Shown here one piece after another: positions 25,023 through 33,240 of a stretch of 64,000 bases of DNA. Position 1 is the stretch's first letter. Each line of letters starts with the position of its first letter. The stretch is from Pelagibius sp965227505 (GTDB lineage: Bacteria; Pseudomonadota; Alphaproteobacteria; Kiloniellales; Kiloniellaceae), in NCBI RefSeq assembly GCF_965227505.1, contig NZ_OZ245757.1, positions 2,914,001 to 2,978,000 on the forward strand, in the 5' to 3' direction. The notes below the pieces were generated by a model that saw only the letters and a list, made by a program, of their open reading frames with translations, did not search any database and was not told where the DNA came from. The position numbers and the translations under genes are program-made.

Positions 25023-26198
25023 GTGGATATGGAAAAGCCCGCGCGACAACAAAAAGCCCCGGATTCTGCCGTTTTGCAGACGGTCGAGCGCGCCCTGGCG
25101 GAACTGCGCCGCGGCGCCACCGTCGTGCTGCACGACTGGTCGGGCCAAGGTGCTCTGGTGCAGGCGGCCGAGCAGGCAAGCCCGGAGGGCCTGGCCGACC
25201 TGGCGGCCCTGACCGGCACCGAAGCCTTGCTGCTGCTGACCGCCCGTCGGGCGGAGGCCCTGGGCATGCCCGAGGCTGCGGGGCTGATCGCCAGCGGCGG
25301 GGTTCTGGCGCTGGCTGTCGAGGACCGCGAGGCGGAGCGTATCCGCGCGCTTGCCGATCCCACCGCGACCTGGGTCGCCGACGCTGGCGCGCCCGAGGTC
25401 GCCGTCGGGCGCGCCCGCCGGGTGGTTACGGCGCCGGCGGGACTGGACGTCGCAGCGGTGGAACTGGTCAAGCTGGCCCGGCTTCTGCCGGCGGCCCTGC
25501 TGGCGCCGCTGCCCGGCACCCCGGTGCAAAGCCCCAGGGCCTGGGCGGATGCGCGCGATCTGATGGCGGTCACCGCCGCAAATGTCGCCGAGTACCGCTT
25601 CGCCGCGGCACGTAACCTGACCCCCGTGGCCGAAGCCGCCGTGCCCCTTGCCGATGCGGAAGACGCGCGGATCGTCGCCTTCCGCCCTGACGACGGCGGC
25701 ACCGAGCATCTGGCCATCATCATCGGCGACCCCAAACCGGAAGCCCCCCTGCTGCTGCGCCTGCATTCGGAGTGTTTCACCGGCGACCTGCTGTCCTCGC
25801 TGCGCTGCGACTGCGGCGAACAGCTGCGCGGCGCCATCCAGGCGATCGCCGAGGACGGGGCCGGCATCCTGCTTTACCTGGCGCAGGAGGGCCGCGGCAT
25901 CGGCCTGGTCAACAAGCTGCGGGCCTATACCCTGCAGGACCTCGGCGCCGACACCCTCGACGCCAACGAGCAGCTCGGCTTCGACGCCGACGAGCGGGTC
26001 TACCTGCCTGCCGCCCAGATGCTGCACCGCCTGGGCTTTCGCAGAGTGCGCCTGCTGACCAACAACCCGCAGAAGGTGGCCGCCCTCAGCCGTTTCGGGA
26101 TCGCCGTCGAGGAGCGGGTGGCGCACAGCTTTCCCTCCAACGGCCACAACGAGGCCTATCTCGCCACCAAGGCGGAGCGCTTCGGGCATCTGTTCTAG
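25023..26198 (+). CDS. ribA: GTP cyclohydrolase II with degenerate RibB-like N-terminus
   Basis: 391 residues. The C-terminal half (about 205-391) is a complete GTP cyclohydrolase II: LHSECFTGDLLSSLRCDCGEQL supplies the three Zn-binding Cys, EGRGIGL and the YLPAAQ...NNPQKVAAL region follow. It opens GTP in the first step of riboflavin synthesis. The N-terminal half resembles DHBP synthase in length and general order, but the acidic active-site motifs of RibB are not visible, so it is probably non-catalytic. Starts: GTG 25023, or the in-frame ATG two codons later. It stands alone, with no other rib gene nearby. Confidence 0.9.
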   Translation: MDMEKPARQQKAPDSAVLQTVERALAELRRGATVVLHDWSGQGALVQAAEQASPEGLADLAALTGTEALLLLTARRAEALGMPEAAGLIASGGVLALAVEDREAERIRALADPTATWVADAGAPEVAVGRARRVVTAPAGLDVAAVELVKLARLLPAALLAPLPGTPVQSPRAWADARDLMAVTAANVAEYRFAAARNLTPVAEAAVPLADAEDARIVAFRPDDGGTEHLAIIIGDPKPEAPLLLRLHSECFTGDLLSSLRCDCGEQLRGAIQAIAEDGAGILLYLAQEGRGIGLVNKLRAYTLQDLGADTLDANEQLGFDADERVYLPAAQMLHRLGFRRVRLLTNNPQKVAALSRFGIAVEERVAHSFPSNGHNEAYLATKAERFGHLF

Positions 26199-26414
26199 AG
26201 CCTCTTCCAGAGCCACGGCCCCGCGGGCCCGGGCCCCTGCGGCAGGGTGCCGGCCCGGCAAAACCGCCGGCCAGCCGGGCCGGGGTGGACAGAGTTTCCG
26301 GGCAGAACTTGCCGCCGGGCGCCCGCGCCGTTGTCCACTCTCCAGGCTAAAATATTGATATAATTGATCTTTAATCCTGGCCCGCATCTTGCTGATTGGT
26401 TCGTTGGAGGACCA

Positions 26415-27566
26415 ATGGGCGACATTCAGTTTTACCGCGGTTACGTTAATGCACAGGAGGCTGCGGCCGGGCGCTTCGGTGCGACGGCCAAGGCACCCGA
26501 GGCCACGTCCGCCTCCGGCGCCGCCGGAGCCGATGCCGAAACAGAGGAGAGCGAGTTCTCCTTTGCCGACTTCCTCGACGTCATAAACCCGCTGCAGCAC
26601 ATTCCTCTGGTCTCCACCCTTTACCGCGCCATCACCGGCGACGAGATTTCGCCGCCGGCCCGGGTTTTCGGCGGCACGCTCTACGGCGGTCCCACCGGCT
26701 TCGTCGGCGCGGTCGCCAACCTGCTGGTCGACGAGATGGCCGGCCAGGATGCCGGCGCCAGCGTGCTGGCCCTGTTCGACGGCGGTGCAGAGGATGCGGA
26801 GGCGGTGGCGGCCGCGCCCCAGACAGTAACGCCGGGGACAGGAGCGCCGGAGGCAGTCGTGCCGGCAGGCTTCCCGCTGCCCCCTGGCATCTTTAACGCC
26901 CCGCCGTTGATCACCGCTGCGGATGCCGCCCCGGCGGCAGGGCCGGCGATGGCCCCCGGAACGCCCATCGGAACGCCCACCGGAACGCCCACGGGAACGC
27001 CCACCGGAGCACCCCTCTACAGCCTGACGCCCGCGGCGCCCTCAGCCAGTCCCGAGCGTGGCAGTCCCGAGCGTGGCAGCCCCGAGCGTGGCGGCGCCCA
27101 TGACAGGGGGATAGACCCGGGGCGTGACGGACACGCGGACGCGGAGCGTTGGGTCGAAGAACACGACGGCTTGCTGACCGGCCAGGCCGCCCTGGATGCC
27201 CTGTTCAACGACCTGCGCCCGGTGGGAGCGCCGGTGCCCCCGGACCCTGCTCCTGCGGATCCGACCGTCGAGGCCGGGACGGCGCCGGGCAGCGCCCCGC
27301 CGCCAGCAGCAGGCGGCGCCAATGAAATCAGCAGTCGCGGCCGCGCCGCTGGCGAGGATATCAAGTACACGGCTGCATCATTGCCGCCGCAGGCCGCCGA
27401 GCCCACAACCCATCCTCTGCTGCAAGGGGCCGATGCGCCCGATGCGGCCCTGGCCGAGCAGATGCTGATGGCCCTGGACAAGTACAGGGCCATGGCCGGG
27501 CAGCAGCGCAGGACCGACGACGGACAGCCGTCCGGGCCGCTTCCCGCACACCCGGCGAACCGCTAG
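26415..27566 (+). CDS. Repeat-rich protein of unknown function
   Basis: 383 residues. ATG 26415 has TTGGAGG four bases upstream, a strong start. Residues about 50-115 are the only ordered-looking part: FLDVINPLQHIPLVSTLYRAI, then a Gly/Ala-rich PTGFVGAVANLL segment, a pattern I associate with conserved alphaproteobacterial hypothetical proteins. Residues 120-365 are low-complexity Pro/Ala/Gly with two in-frame minisatellites (GTPT x4; SPERG x3). No signal peptide or catalytic motif is visible. It is flanked by ribA and a YkuD protein with spacers, so it is probably monocistronic. Function unknown; the hydrophobic Gly-rich patch may contact membrane. Confidence 0.72.
   Translation: MGDIQFYRGYVNAQEAAAGRFGATAKAPEATSASGAAGADAETEESEFSFADFLDVINPLQHIPLVSTLYRAITGDEISPPARVFGGTLYGGPTGFVGAVANLLVDEMAGQDAGASVLALFDGGAEDAEAVAAAPQTVTPGTGAPEAVVPAGFPLPPGIFNAPPLITAADAAPAAGPAMAPGTPIGTPTGTPTGTPTGAPLYSLTPAAPSASPERGSPERGSPERGGAHDRGIDPGRDGHADAERWVEEHDGLLTGQAALDALFNDLRPVGAPVPPDPAPADPTVEAGTAPGSAPPPAAGGANEISSRGRAAGEDIKYTAASLPPQAAEPTTHPLLQGADAPDAALAEQMLMALDKYRAMAGQQRRTDDGQPSGPLPAHPANR
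26958..27005. repeat. 12-bp in-frame tandem repeat, 4 copies
   Basis: Unit GGAACGCCCACC, giving GTPT/GTPI in the protein at 26415. Copies differ by single third-position or neighbouring bases. Confidence 0.9.
27048..27092. repeat. 15-bp in-frame tandem repeat, 3 copies
   Basis: Unit AGTCCCGAGCGTGGC, giving SPERG three times in the protein at 26415; two copies are identical and the third differs by one base. Confidence 0.92.
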
Positions 27567-27600
27567 CGATCCCCTCCAGCGTCGGCGCCGCCGCCGTCCC

Positions 27601-27650
27601 TGAGATCCCCGTCTTGAGATCCCCGCCTTGAGATCCCCGCATTGAGATCC
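27601..27650. repeat. 14-bp tandem repeat, 3.6 copies, intergenic
   Basis: Unit TGAGATCCCCGYCT, starting at 27601, 27615, 27629 and a partial one at 27643. It lies in the 110-bp spacer just before the YkuD gene. Confidence 0.93.
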
Positions 27651-27676
27651 GAGCCGCCGGGGATAGACTGGCGCTC

Positions 27677-28195
27677 ATGGATCTGGTGGTGACGCGAGAC
27701 GGAAACGGATATCAGGCGCGCTGGGGCGAACGGCAGTGGCGCTGTGCCGTCGGACGCAGCGGTTTCACAACGGCGAAGTGTGAGGGGGACGGCGCCACGC
27801 CCGTGGGACGCTGGCCGCTCAGACGTCTTCTCTATCGCGCCGACCGCCTGCCGCAGCCGCGCACCGCCTTGCCGGCGGCGCCGATTGCAGCGGAGGACGG
27901 CTGGTGCGATGCCCCCGACGATCCCGCCTACAATCAACCGGTCCGGCTCCCATATCCGGCCAGCCACGAGGTCATGCAGCGCAGCGACGGCCTCTACGAC
28001 TTGGTGGTGGTGCTGGGCTACAACGACGATCCGGTGGTGGCCGGGCTGGGCTCGGCCATTTTCCTGCACGTTGCGCAGGACGACTACCGGGGAACGGAAG
28101 GCTGCGTGGCCCTGGCGCGGGCAGACCTTTTGCACCTTCTGGCCGATGCGGAGCCCGGCGATGCCGTTCGGGTCGTCGACGGCGGTCCGGCGTGA
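27677..28195 (+). CDS. L,D-transpeptidase catalytic (YkuD) domain protein
   Basis: 172 residues, essentially a lone YkuD domain. The active-site signature is HVAQDDYRGTEGCVAL, with His131 and catalytic Cys143 (Ser/Thr replaced by Glu before Gly-Cys, as in a common bacterial variant). The N-terminal KCEGDGATPVGRWPLRR matches the substrate loop of the family. No signal peptide or lipobox is visible, so either export uses another route or an upstream start is missed; the family normally cross-links peptidoglycan or attaches lipoproteins in the periplasm. Monocistronic by spacing. Confidence 0.88.
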   Translation: MDLVVTRDGNGYQARWGERQWRCAVGRSGFTTAKCEGDGATPVGRWPLRRLLYRADRLPQPRTALPAAPIAAEDGWCDAPDDPAYNQPVRLPYPASHEVMQRSDGLYDLVVVLGYNDDPVVAGLGSAIFLHVAQDDYRGTEGCVALARADLLHLLADAEPGDAVRVVDGGPA

Positions 28196-28311
28196 CAGCC
28201 GGCAAGTCCGATCAACGCATTGTGAGTGCGACGGCCGGGAAAGCTGGAAACGCCAACGACTCCGCCTACGTAGTTCCTAGGGCACAACCAACGATTTCGG
28301 GAGCCCGGATC

Positions 28312-28932
28312 ATGACACCACCTCGCAGTGAGACCGCCGCAGACAAAGGCACGCCGCGGCGGCGCAGCGTTCTCCTTTGCGCCGCGATGGCCGGCCTGAC
28401 CGTCCTGGGGGCCTGTGCCGGCAATCAGGGCGTGGTCTACAACAAGAACTTCACCGCCGGCTATTCTCCGGACAGCCTGGCGGCCATGCGCACGCCCCTG
28501 CTGGTCGAAACCTTCGGCGCGCCGGCGGCCGGGGTTTCGCAGGCCGCGGTCACAGCCTCGACGGTGGACGGCTTGCGGGCGTCGGGGCCGCGGTGGGCGC
28601 GCATCGGCTACAGCGGCAACCCCGGCGACGCGCCGAACCCGCCCTTCAGGCTGCGCTTTGCCTACGGCGCCGAGAAGGGCTTCTCGCGTCAGGATTTCTG
28701 CAAGACCGACCGCGAGCCCGGCAATCTTAGCACTGACGGCAGCAGCGGCCGCACGGTGGTCGCGCTCTGCCGCGGCGAACGCTTCGTGAGCATTGCCGAG
28801 GGCTCGCCCGGTCTCGGCGCGGATATCAGCTCCGAGCGGTTCTCCAACTTCGTCGGGGCGATCGGCCGGCAGGTGATGCCGCGCGAGAACCCCGTGCTCG
28901 ACGACGAGTGCCAGTTCCGCTTCTGCGGCTGA
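28312..28932 (+). CDS. Putative lipoprotein of unknown function
   Basis: 206 residues. The N-terminus has basic RRR, a hydrophobic stretch and a lipobox VLGAC with Cys35, so it should be lipid-anchored. The mature part has four further Cys (FCKTD, ALCRG and a C-terminal ECQFRFCG pair), suggesting disulfides in the periplasm. The start ATG 28312 has GGGAG about 8 bases upstream. I do not recognise the family. It is followed at once by a 13-bp minisatellite. Confidence 0.75.
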   Translation: MTPPRSETAADKGTPRRRSVLLCAAMAGLTVLGACAGNQGVVYNKNFTAGYSPDSLAAMRTPLLVETFGAPAAGVSQAAVTASTVDGLRASGPRWARIGYSGNPGDAPNPPFRLRFAYGAEKGFSRQDFCKTDREPGNLSTDGSSGRTVVALCRGERFVSIAEGSPGLGADISSERFSNFVGAIGRQVMPRENPVLDDECQFRFCG

Positions 28933-28938
28933 CGGCGA

Positions 28939-28974
28939 GGGGTTGAGACGGGGGGTTGAGACGGGGGGTTGAGC
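28939..28974. repeat. 13-bp tandem repeat, about 2.8 copies, intergenic
   Basis: Unit GGGGTTGAGACGG between the convergent stops of the lipoprotein gene (28932) and the yggS-family gene (29004). No terminator hairpin is obvious in this 71-bp spacer. Confidence 0.88.
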
Positions 28975-29003
28975 GGTGGCCGCCGGCCCGGCCTTGATCC
29001 CTT

Positions 29004-29684
29004 TCAGGCCGTCGCAGGGCGCGGGCCGAAAACGCCGGTGCCGACACGCACCAGATCGGCGCCGAAACGGATTGCCGTTTCGAAGTCGGCGCTCATCCCC
29101 ATCGACAAGGCCAGCGGCGCGGCGTCGCCGTTGCGCCGCGCGATCTCCCGCAGCAGGGCGAAGTGCAGGGCCGGTTCCTCGTCGAGCGGCGGAATGCACA
29201 TGAGGCCGGTGACCTTGAGCCCCAGGCCGCGGCACTCGGCAATGAAGGCATCCGCCTCTGCGGGCGCAACGCCCGCCTTCTGCGGTTCCTCACCGGTGTT
29301 GACCTGAACGAAGCAGTCGGGGTGGCGGCCGCGCTTGTCGCCCTCCTGCGCCAGGGCGCGCGCCAGCTTCGGACGGTCCACGGTCTCGATGACGTCGAAG
29401 AGCGCGAGCGCATCCTTGACCTTGTTGGTCTGCAACGGCCCGATGAGATGGAGCCGCAGGTCCGGGTAGTCGTCGCGCAGGGGCGGGAACTTGCTCTTGG
29501 CCTCCTGCACGCGGTTTTCCCCGAACAGGCGCTGGCCCGCCGCAAGCGCCGCGCGGACGGCCTCGGCGGGTTGGACCTTGCTCACCGCGACCAGCTCGAC
29601 CGACTGCGGATCGCGGCCCGCGTCCCGTGCCGCCGCCGCCATGCGGCGCCGGACCTCCGCCAGATTCTCGCTGATGTCGGCCAT
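29004..29684 (-). CDS. YggS family PLP homeostasis protein
   Basis: 226 residues from ATG 29684, preceded by CGGAGG. PLP-binding fold type III: Schiff-base Lys36 in VAVSKVQP, GENRVQEA, HLIGPLQTNK, VQVNTGEEPQKAG, and a terminal SMGMSADFETAI followed by VRVGTGVFG that grips the phosphate. Members bind PLP without a known catalytic activity and affect vitamin B6 and amino-acid homeostasis. In alphaproteobacteria it is often next to leuS/DUF3576 genes; here the sulfotransferases and porin intervene. Confidence 0.93.
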   Translation of the reverse strand: MADISENLAEVRRRMAAAARDAGRDPQSVELVAVSKVQPAEAVRAALAAGQRLFGENRVQEAKSKFPPLRDDYPDLRLHLIGPLQTNKVKDALALFDVIETVDRPKLARALAQEGDKRGRHPDCFVQVNTGEEPQKAGVAPAEADAFIAECRGLGLKVTGLMCIPPLDEEPALHFALLREIARRNGDAAPLALSMGMSADFETAIRFGADLVRVGTGVFGPRPATA

Positions 29685-29752
29685 ATCCTCCGATCCTCGC
29701 CCCAGGCCCTCTTTCGCCTGGTCTCTATCGCCCGCGCTCTGCAGCCCGCGCT

Positions 29753-30580
29753 TCAAAGGTAGTTGAAGCGGCGCATCTGGACCGCGTGGTCGCGCTCGAT
29801 CCGCTCCACCTGCTTGGCGGTCAGGGCATCCTGCCAGCCCCCTGAGCGTCCGGAGCGGAAGAACTTCTCACTATGCACCGAGCGTTCCGAAAAGCCCTCC
29901 CGATCCTCCTGTTTGCGCAGCTGATCGAAGGACGAAAATTCGATCGCCTTTTCGATCCTGCGGCGATCGTTCGAGATCCCGAACCGCCGGGCAACGCGTG
30001 AGAACTGATCCACGGGATCGGCCACCATGTCTTCGTACCGCAGCGTATAGATGCCGGGGTAGCTCCATCTCGTCCAGGATTCGACGTGGTTCGACCAGCT
30101 GCTCTGCATCTCATGCACGATCGTGCCGGCCATGGCCGCCGCCATGGCGCCGGGATCGCTCAGCTTTTCGATCATCTCATCCATGGTCTTGCCGAAATGG
30201 TCCGCCGCCGAGAGGACGACATCGCGCGGGTCGCGGATGATGTAAATGGCGCCGAAGGTGGCCTTCATTGAGAAGATCGGATGCCCATGGTCCTCGCCCA
30301 GGTAGCTGTGGGTTTTCATGGGAATGACGTTCTTGTTCAGGCTCACGGCACGGTCCTGGGCCCTGGCGCGCAGCGCGGCGACCTGGGCAGCGCCAAGTTC
30401 GGACACGGCCCCCTTGCAGAAGGGCTGGAACCAGCGTTCCGCAGGTTCGGACGGGCAGATCTCTCCGAGACGACTCAGGGGCAGAGGCTCCGGCGGATCG
30501 AGGATGAGATTGGACAGAAAGGCGCGCATCCAGGTGTTGCCGGACTTCGGATAGGACGCCAGCCAGAGAATGCCCGGCAT
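29753..30580 (-). CDS. Sulfotransferase (first of a tandem pair)
   Basis: 275 residues from ATG 30580. The 5'-phosphosulfate loop for PAPS is LASYPKSGNTWMR (Lys12). The 3'-phosphate motif is IIRDPRDVVLSAADHFG. A C-terminal FRSGRSGGW corresponds to the RxGxxGxW motif closing on PAPS. All core motifs of the Sulfotransfer_1 family are intact. It transfers sulfate to a hydroxyl or amine of an unknown acceptor (lipid or envelope glycan are plausible). It is a full-length paralog of the gene 76 bp upstream, with identical length. Confidence 0.92.
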   Translation of the reverse strand: MPGILWLASYPKSGNTWMRAFLSNLILDPPEPLPLSRLGEICPSEPAERWFQPFCKGAVSELGAAQVAALRARAQDRAVSLNKNVIPMKTHSYLGEDHGHPIFSMKATFGAIYIIRDPRDVVLSAADHFGKTMDEMIEKLSDPGAMAAAMAGTIVHEMQSSWSNHVESWTRWSYPGIYTLRYEDMVADPVDQFSRVARRFGISNDRRRIEKAIEFSSFDQLRKQEDREGFSERSVHSEKFFRSGRSGGWQDALTAKQVERIERDHAVQMRRFNYL

Positions 30581-30656
30581 GTCTAGCGTCCTGCGCCGCC
30601 GCGGGGCAGCGGGAAAGTCAGGCCAGGGGAGGGGATCGAATGTGCCAGCGCGACCA

Positions 30657-31484
30657 TCAGAGGTATCCAAAGCGTTTCATCTGAACCACATGATGCCGCT
30701 CGATAGCCGCGGCCTGGTTCGCGGTCAGGGTTTCGCGCCAGGATCCGGCCCGCCCGGAGCGGAAGAAGCGCTCGCTGTTCACCGACTTCTCGATGAACCC
30801 GGTGGCCTGCTCCTGGGCCTGCAGGGCCTTGAAGGAGGAGAACGTGACGGCACGGGCGATGCGCTCGTCATCATTGGAGATGCCTAGTTTGCGCGCGAGA
30901 CCGCCGAGCTGTCCCAGCGGGTCCGTCAGCATGTCCTCATAGCGCAGCACGAAGAGCGGCGTATGCCGCCATTTGGTCCAGGATTTGACGTGGTCCGACC
31001 AGCTGCTCATGCGCTCGTAGACGGTGGTGCCGGCCATCGGCCGGCCCCGCGCCGACGCGTCGGCCATCATCTCGATTGTCTGGTCGATGCTCAGGCCATA
31101 GTGGTCGGCCGCCGAAATCGCAACGTCGCGGGGATCGCGGACGATGTAGATCACCCCGACGCTGGCCTTCACCGAGATCGTGGGATGGCCATAGTCCTTG
31201 CCGAGAAAACTGTGGGTTTTCATGGGCATGATGTTCGTGTTGATGCTGGCTGCCCGGTCCTGGGCCCGCACCCTCAAGGCCGCGATCTTCTTGTTGGGCA
31301 GCGCACCCGGCGGGTCTTTGGTAAAGGGCCTGAACCAGACCTCGTTAGGCTCGCTGGAGCAAACCTCGTTGATCCGCGCCAGCGGCAGGGGCTCCGGTTC
31401 GTTGAGGATGAGGTTCGCCAGAAAAACCCGCATCCAGGTGTTTCCGGATTTGGGGTAGGAGGCGAGCCACAAGATTCCGGGCAT
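30657..31484 (-). CDS. Sulfotransferase (second of a tandem pair)
   Basis: 275 residues from ATG 31484; the frame extends upstream to 31547 but that part is just the translation of a 15-bp tandem repeat and is rejected. Motifs are PYPKSGNTW-type loop SYPKSGNTWMR, VRDPRDVAISAADHYG and FRSGRAGSW, as in its neighbour. The two proteins align from end to end without gaps of note, so they arose by tandem duplication and have since diverged substantially, perhaps to different acceptors. Confidence 0.92.
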   Translation of the reverse strand: MPGILWLASYPKSGNTWMRVFLANLILNEPEPLPLARINEVCSSEPNEVWFRPFTKDPPGALPNKKIAALRVRAQDRAASINTNIMPMKTHSFLGKDYGHPTISVKASVGVIYIVRDPRDVAISAADHYGLSIDQTIEMMADASARGRPMAGTTVYERMSSWSDHVKSWTKWRHTPLFVLRYEDMLTDPLGQLGGLARKLGISNDDERIARAVTFSSFKALQAQEQATGFIEKSVNSERFFRSGRAGSWRETLTANQAAAIERHHVVQMKRFGYL

Positions 31485-31507
31485 CAACGGGACCCTTACA
31501 GGACGAT

Positions 31508-31552
31508 CAGGATACAACCCGGCAGGATACAACCAGGCAGGATACAACCAGG
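31508..31552. repeat. 15-bp tandem repeat, 3 copies, upstream of sulfotransferase
   Basis: Unit CAGGATACAACCAGG at 31508, 31523 and 31538; only the first copy has one base changed. It lies in the leader of the sulfotransferase gene at 31484. Confidence 0.94.
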
Positions 31553-31785
31553 CAGAGAGGACCCGGAGAGAGCTTCAGCGGAGACTGACGCCGGAACCGA
31601 CACCCGGTTCTGGGGGCCGCGCCAGAAGGCGCCAGGAGCCGCGGATGACACGGTGAAGGCCGATCGCGCGAAGCTGCGGCCCCTTCTGCTCTAGGCAAAA
31701 GGCCGCCCGGGCGCAAGCCCCGGCGGCAGCCTGTCGAGGCGGTGCCGGACAAAACCAGTGGAAATACACGCAAGAGGAGAGATTT

Positions 31786-32025
31786 ATGAAGGATCAAAGC
31801 TCGAAACGAGCATCGCAGGGTTCTCTCACCGTTCCAAATGCCACGCGGAAGTCTCTGGCAAGACGCCAAAAAACCGAACTGTTGCGTCAAAGGCACAGTG
31901 TGTCGCAAAAACAACTTAACACGCCTGCGCCCCCTTGCGATCCCCACACCGGGCGAGTACCAACGGATATCCCGTGGCTTGGGGTACCCACAATAGACAC
32001 CGTATTTGGAGCTTTTCGGAAATGA
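31786..32025 (+). CDS. Possible leader ORF coupled to the porin gene
   Basis: 79 codons. ATG 31786 follows AGAGGAGAG at 4 bases, a better ribosome site than the porin has, and the TGA overlaps the porin ATG as ATGA. The peptide is Lys/Arg/Gln/Ser-rich with no recognisable domain, and codon third positions are near 50% GC, unlike neighbouring genes. So it may be a regulatory leader rather than a functional protein, or chance. The region also has an imperfect hairpin (GTACC...GGTAC around 31957-31987) shortly before the porin start. Confidence 0.3.
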   Translation: MKDQSSKRASQGSLTVPNATRKSLARRQKTELLRQRHSVSQKQLNTPAPPCDPHTGRVPTDIPWLGVPTIDTVFGAFRK

Positions 32026-33071
32026 AAAAAGTTTTGATGGCAAGCAGTGCCATTGTCGGGGCCGCGGTCCTGGCTGCCTCGCCTGCTGCCGCCCAGACGC
32101 TGGAATTCAATGCGTTCCAGTTCTTTATTGTTTCGGGCGGTGACTCCGACGAGGACAGCTCTGATCGTGGTTTTGCCTTCTCGACGAACACGGAAGTGCA
32201 CGTCAAGGGCGAGATCATGGCCGACAATGGCATCACCTTCGGCTTCCGGGTTGAGATCGAGGCTGACCCGAACGAAGATGGGACCGACTCGGACATCGAC
32301 GAAAACAGCATCTACGCTCAGGGCAGCTTCGGTAAGCTGGAATTCGGCAACAACGATGGCGCCGAAGACACCTTCATGGTGAACGGCTCGAACTCCGGCG
32401 TCGACTATGGCGGCATCGGTAACCCGACGTCGAACTTCCTCGACACCGCGTTCGGTGGCGATGCACCGACGTCTGTCGACATGACTGACTCGAGCGACTC
32501 GACCAAGATCACCTACACCACGCCGAACTTCAACGGCTTCAGCGCAGGTCTGAGCTACACGCCGGACACCGCTGACGGTGATGATGGCAACAGCTTCAAC
32601 GCTGAGGACTCCGAAGGTATCCACGACCACATCGGTGTCGGTCTGGGCTTCGACGGTGAGTTCAACGGTGTTGGCGTTGAGCTTGGTCTGGTCGCCGGCT
32701 TCGGCGAGTTCGATGCCGAGCCCGAGGACAGCCTGTTCAACATCGGTGGTGGCGCCGCCATCAGCTTTGCCGGCTTCACTTTCGCAGCCGGTGCGTTCTG
32801 GGAAGACGCCGAGGACAACGGCGGAGAAGCCTGGGCGGTGGATGCCGGTATCGGCTACGCCACTGGCCCCTGGTCGTTCTCGGTCAACGGCCTCATCTCC
32901 GAGGACGATGACACTTCGGACGAGCTGGTGGCCGGTTCTGCCAACGTCGGCTACAGCGTTGCGCCCGGTGTTCGTGTCTTCCTGACCGGCTATATCGGTG
33001 AAGAAGATCTCGGTTCCGGCGGCACCAACGACATCGTTGCAGTCACCAGCGGTCTTGGCGTTTCTTTCTAA
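32022..33071 (+). CDS. Gram-negative porin
   Basis: 349 residues. Signal peptide of about 25 residues (MKKVLMASSAIVG..., ending ASPAAA), then a 16-strand-type trimeric porin pattern with alternating hydrophobic/polar strands, loop-rich Asp/Glu/Gly stretches and the C-terminal Phe (GLGVSF) used by the BAM complex. The protein is strikingly acidic (for example GGDSDEDSSD and WEDAEDNGGE), in line with marine or saline life. Outer membrane, general diffusion. Its own Shine-Dalgarno is weak, which makes coupling to the upstream leader possible. A strong terminator follows. Confidence 0.9.
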   Translation: MKKVLMASSAIVGAAVLAASPAAAQTLEFNAFQFFIVSGGDSDEDSSDRGFAFSTNTEVHVKGEIMADNGITFGFRVEIEADPNEDGTDSDIDENSIYAQGSFGKLEFGNNDGAEDTFMVNGSNSGVDYGGIGNPTSNFLDTAFGGDAPTSVDMTDSSDSTKITYTTPNFNGFSAGLSYTPDTADGDDGNSFNAEDSEGIHDHIGVGLGFDGEFNGVGVELGLVAGFGEFDAEPEDSLFNIGGGAAISFAGFTFAAGAFWEDAEDNGGEAWAVDAGIGYATGPWSFSVNGLISEDDDTSDELVAGSANVGYSVAPGVRVFLTGYIGEEDLGSGGTNDIVAVTSGLGVSF

Positions 33072-33097
33072 GACCAGCGTGACATCGTAGTTCGGTT

Positions 33098-33133
33098 ATG
33101 GGCGGCGCCTTCGGGTGCCGCCCATTTCTTTTG
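33098..33133 (+). terminator. Intrinsic terminator of the porin gene (UUCG tetraloop)
   Basis: Stem ATGGGCGGC (33098-33106) / GCCGCCCAT (33117-33125) extended by three inner pairs (one G-U) to a C-UUCG-G tetraloop, followed by TTCTTTTG. A 12-bp stem with a very stable loop 27 bases after the porin stop. Confidence 0.88.
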
Positions 33134-33240
33134 CCCGCTCTGAGGGCCTGTGATATCTACTCTGCCGGGAGTTCGCGCCGCTGCCGCCCCGGAAATGCGG
33201 GCGCAAAAGACGGAAAACGCACGCAGGAACGCAAGGACCG

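Noticed and set aside
30581..30670. N-terminal extension of the first sulfotransferase
   Set aside because: The 30 extra residues overlap the 3' end of the next gene; the family begins at MPGILWLASYPKSG, as in its paralog.
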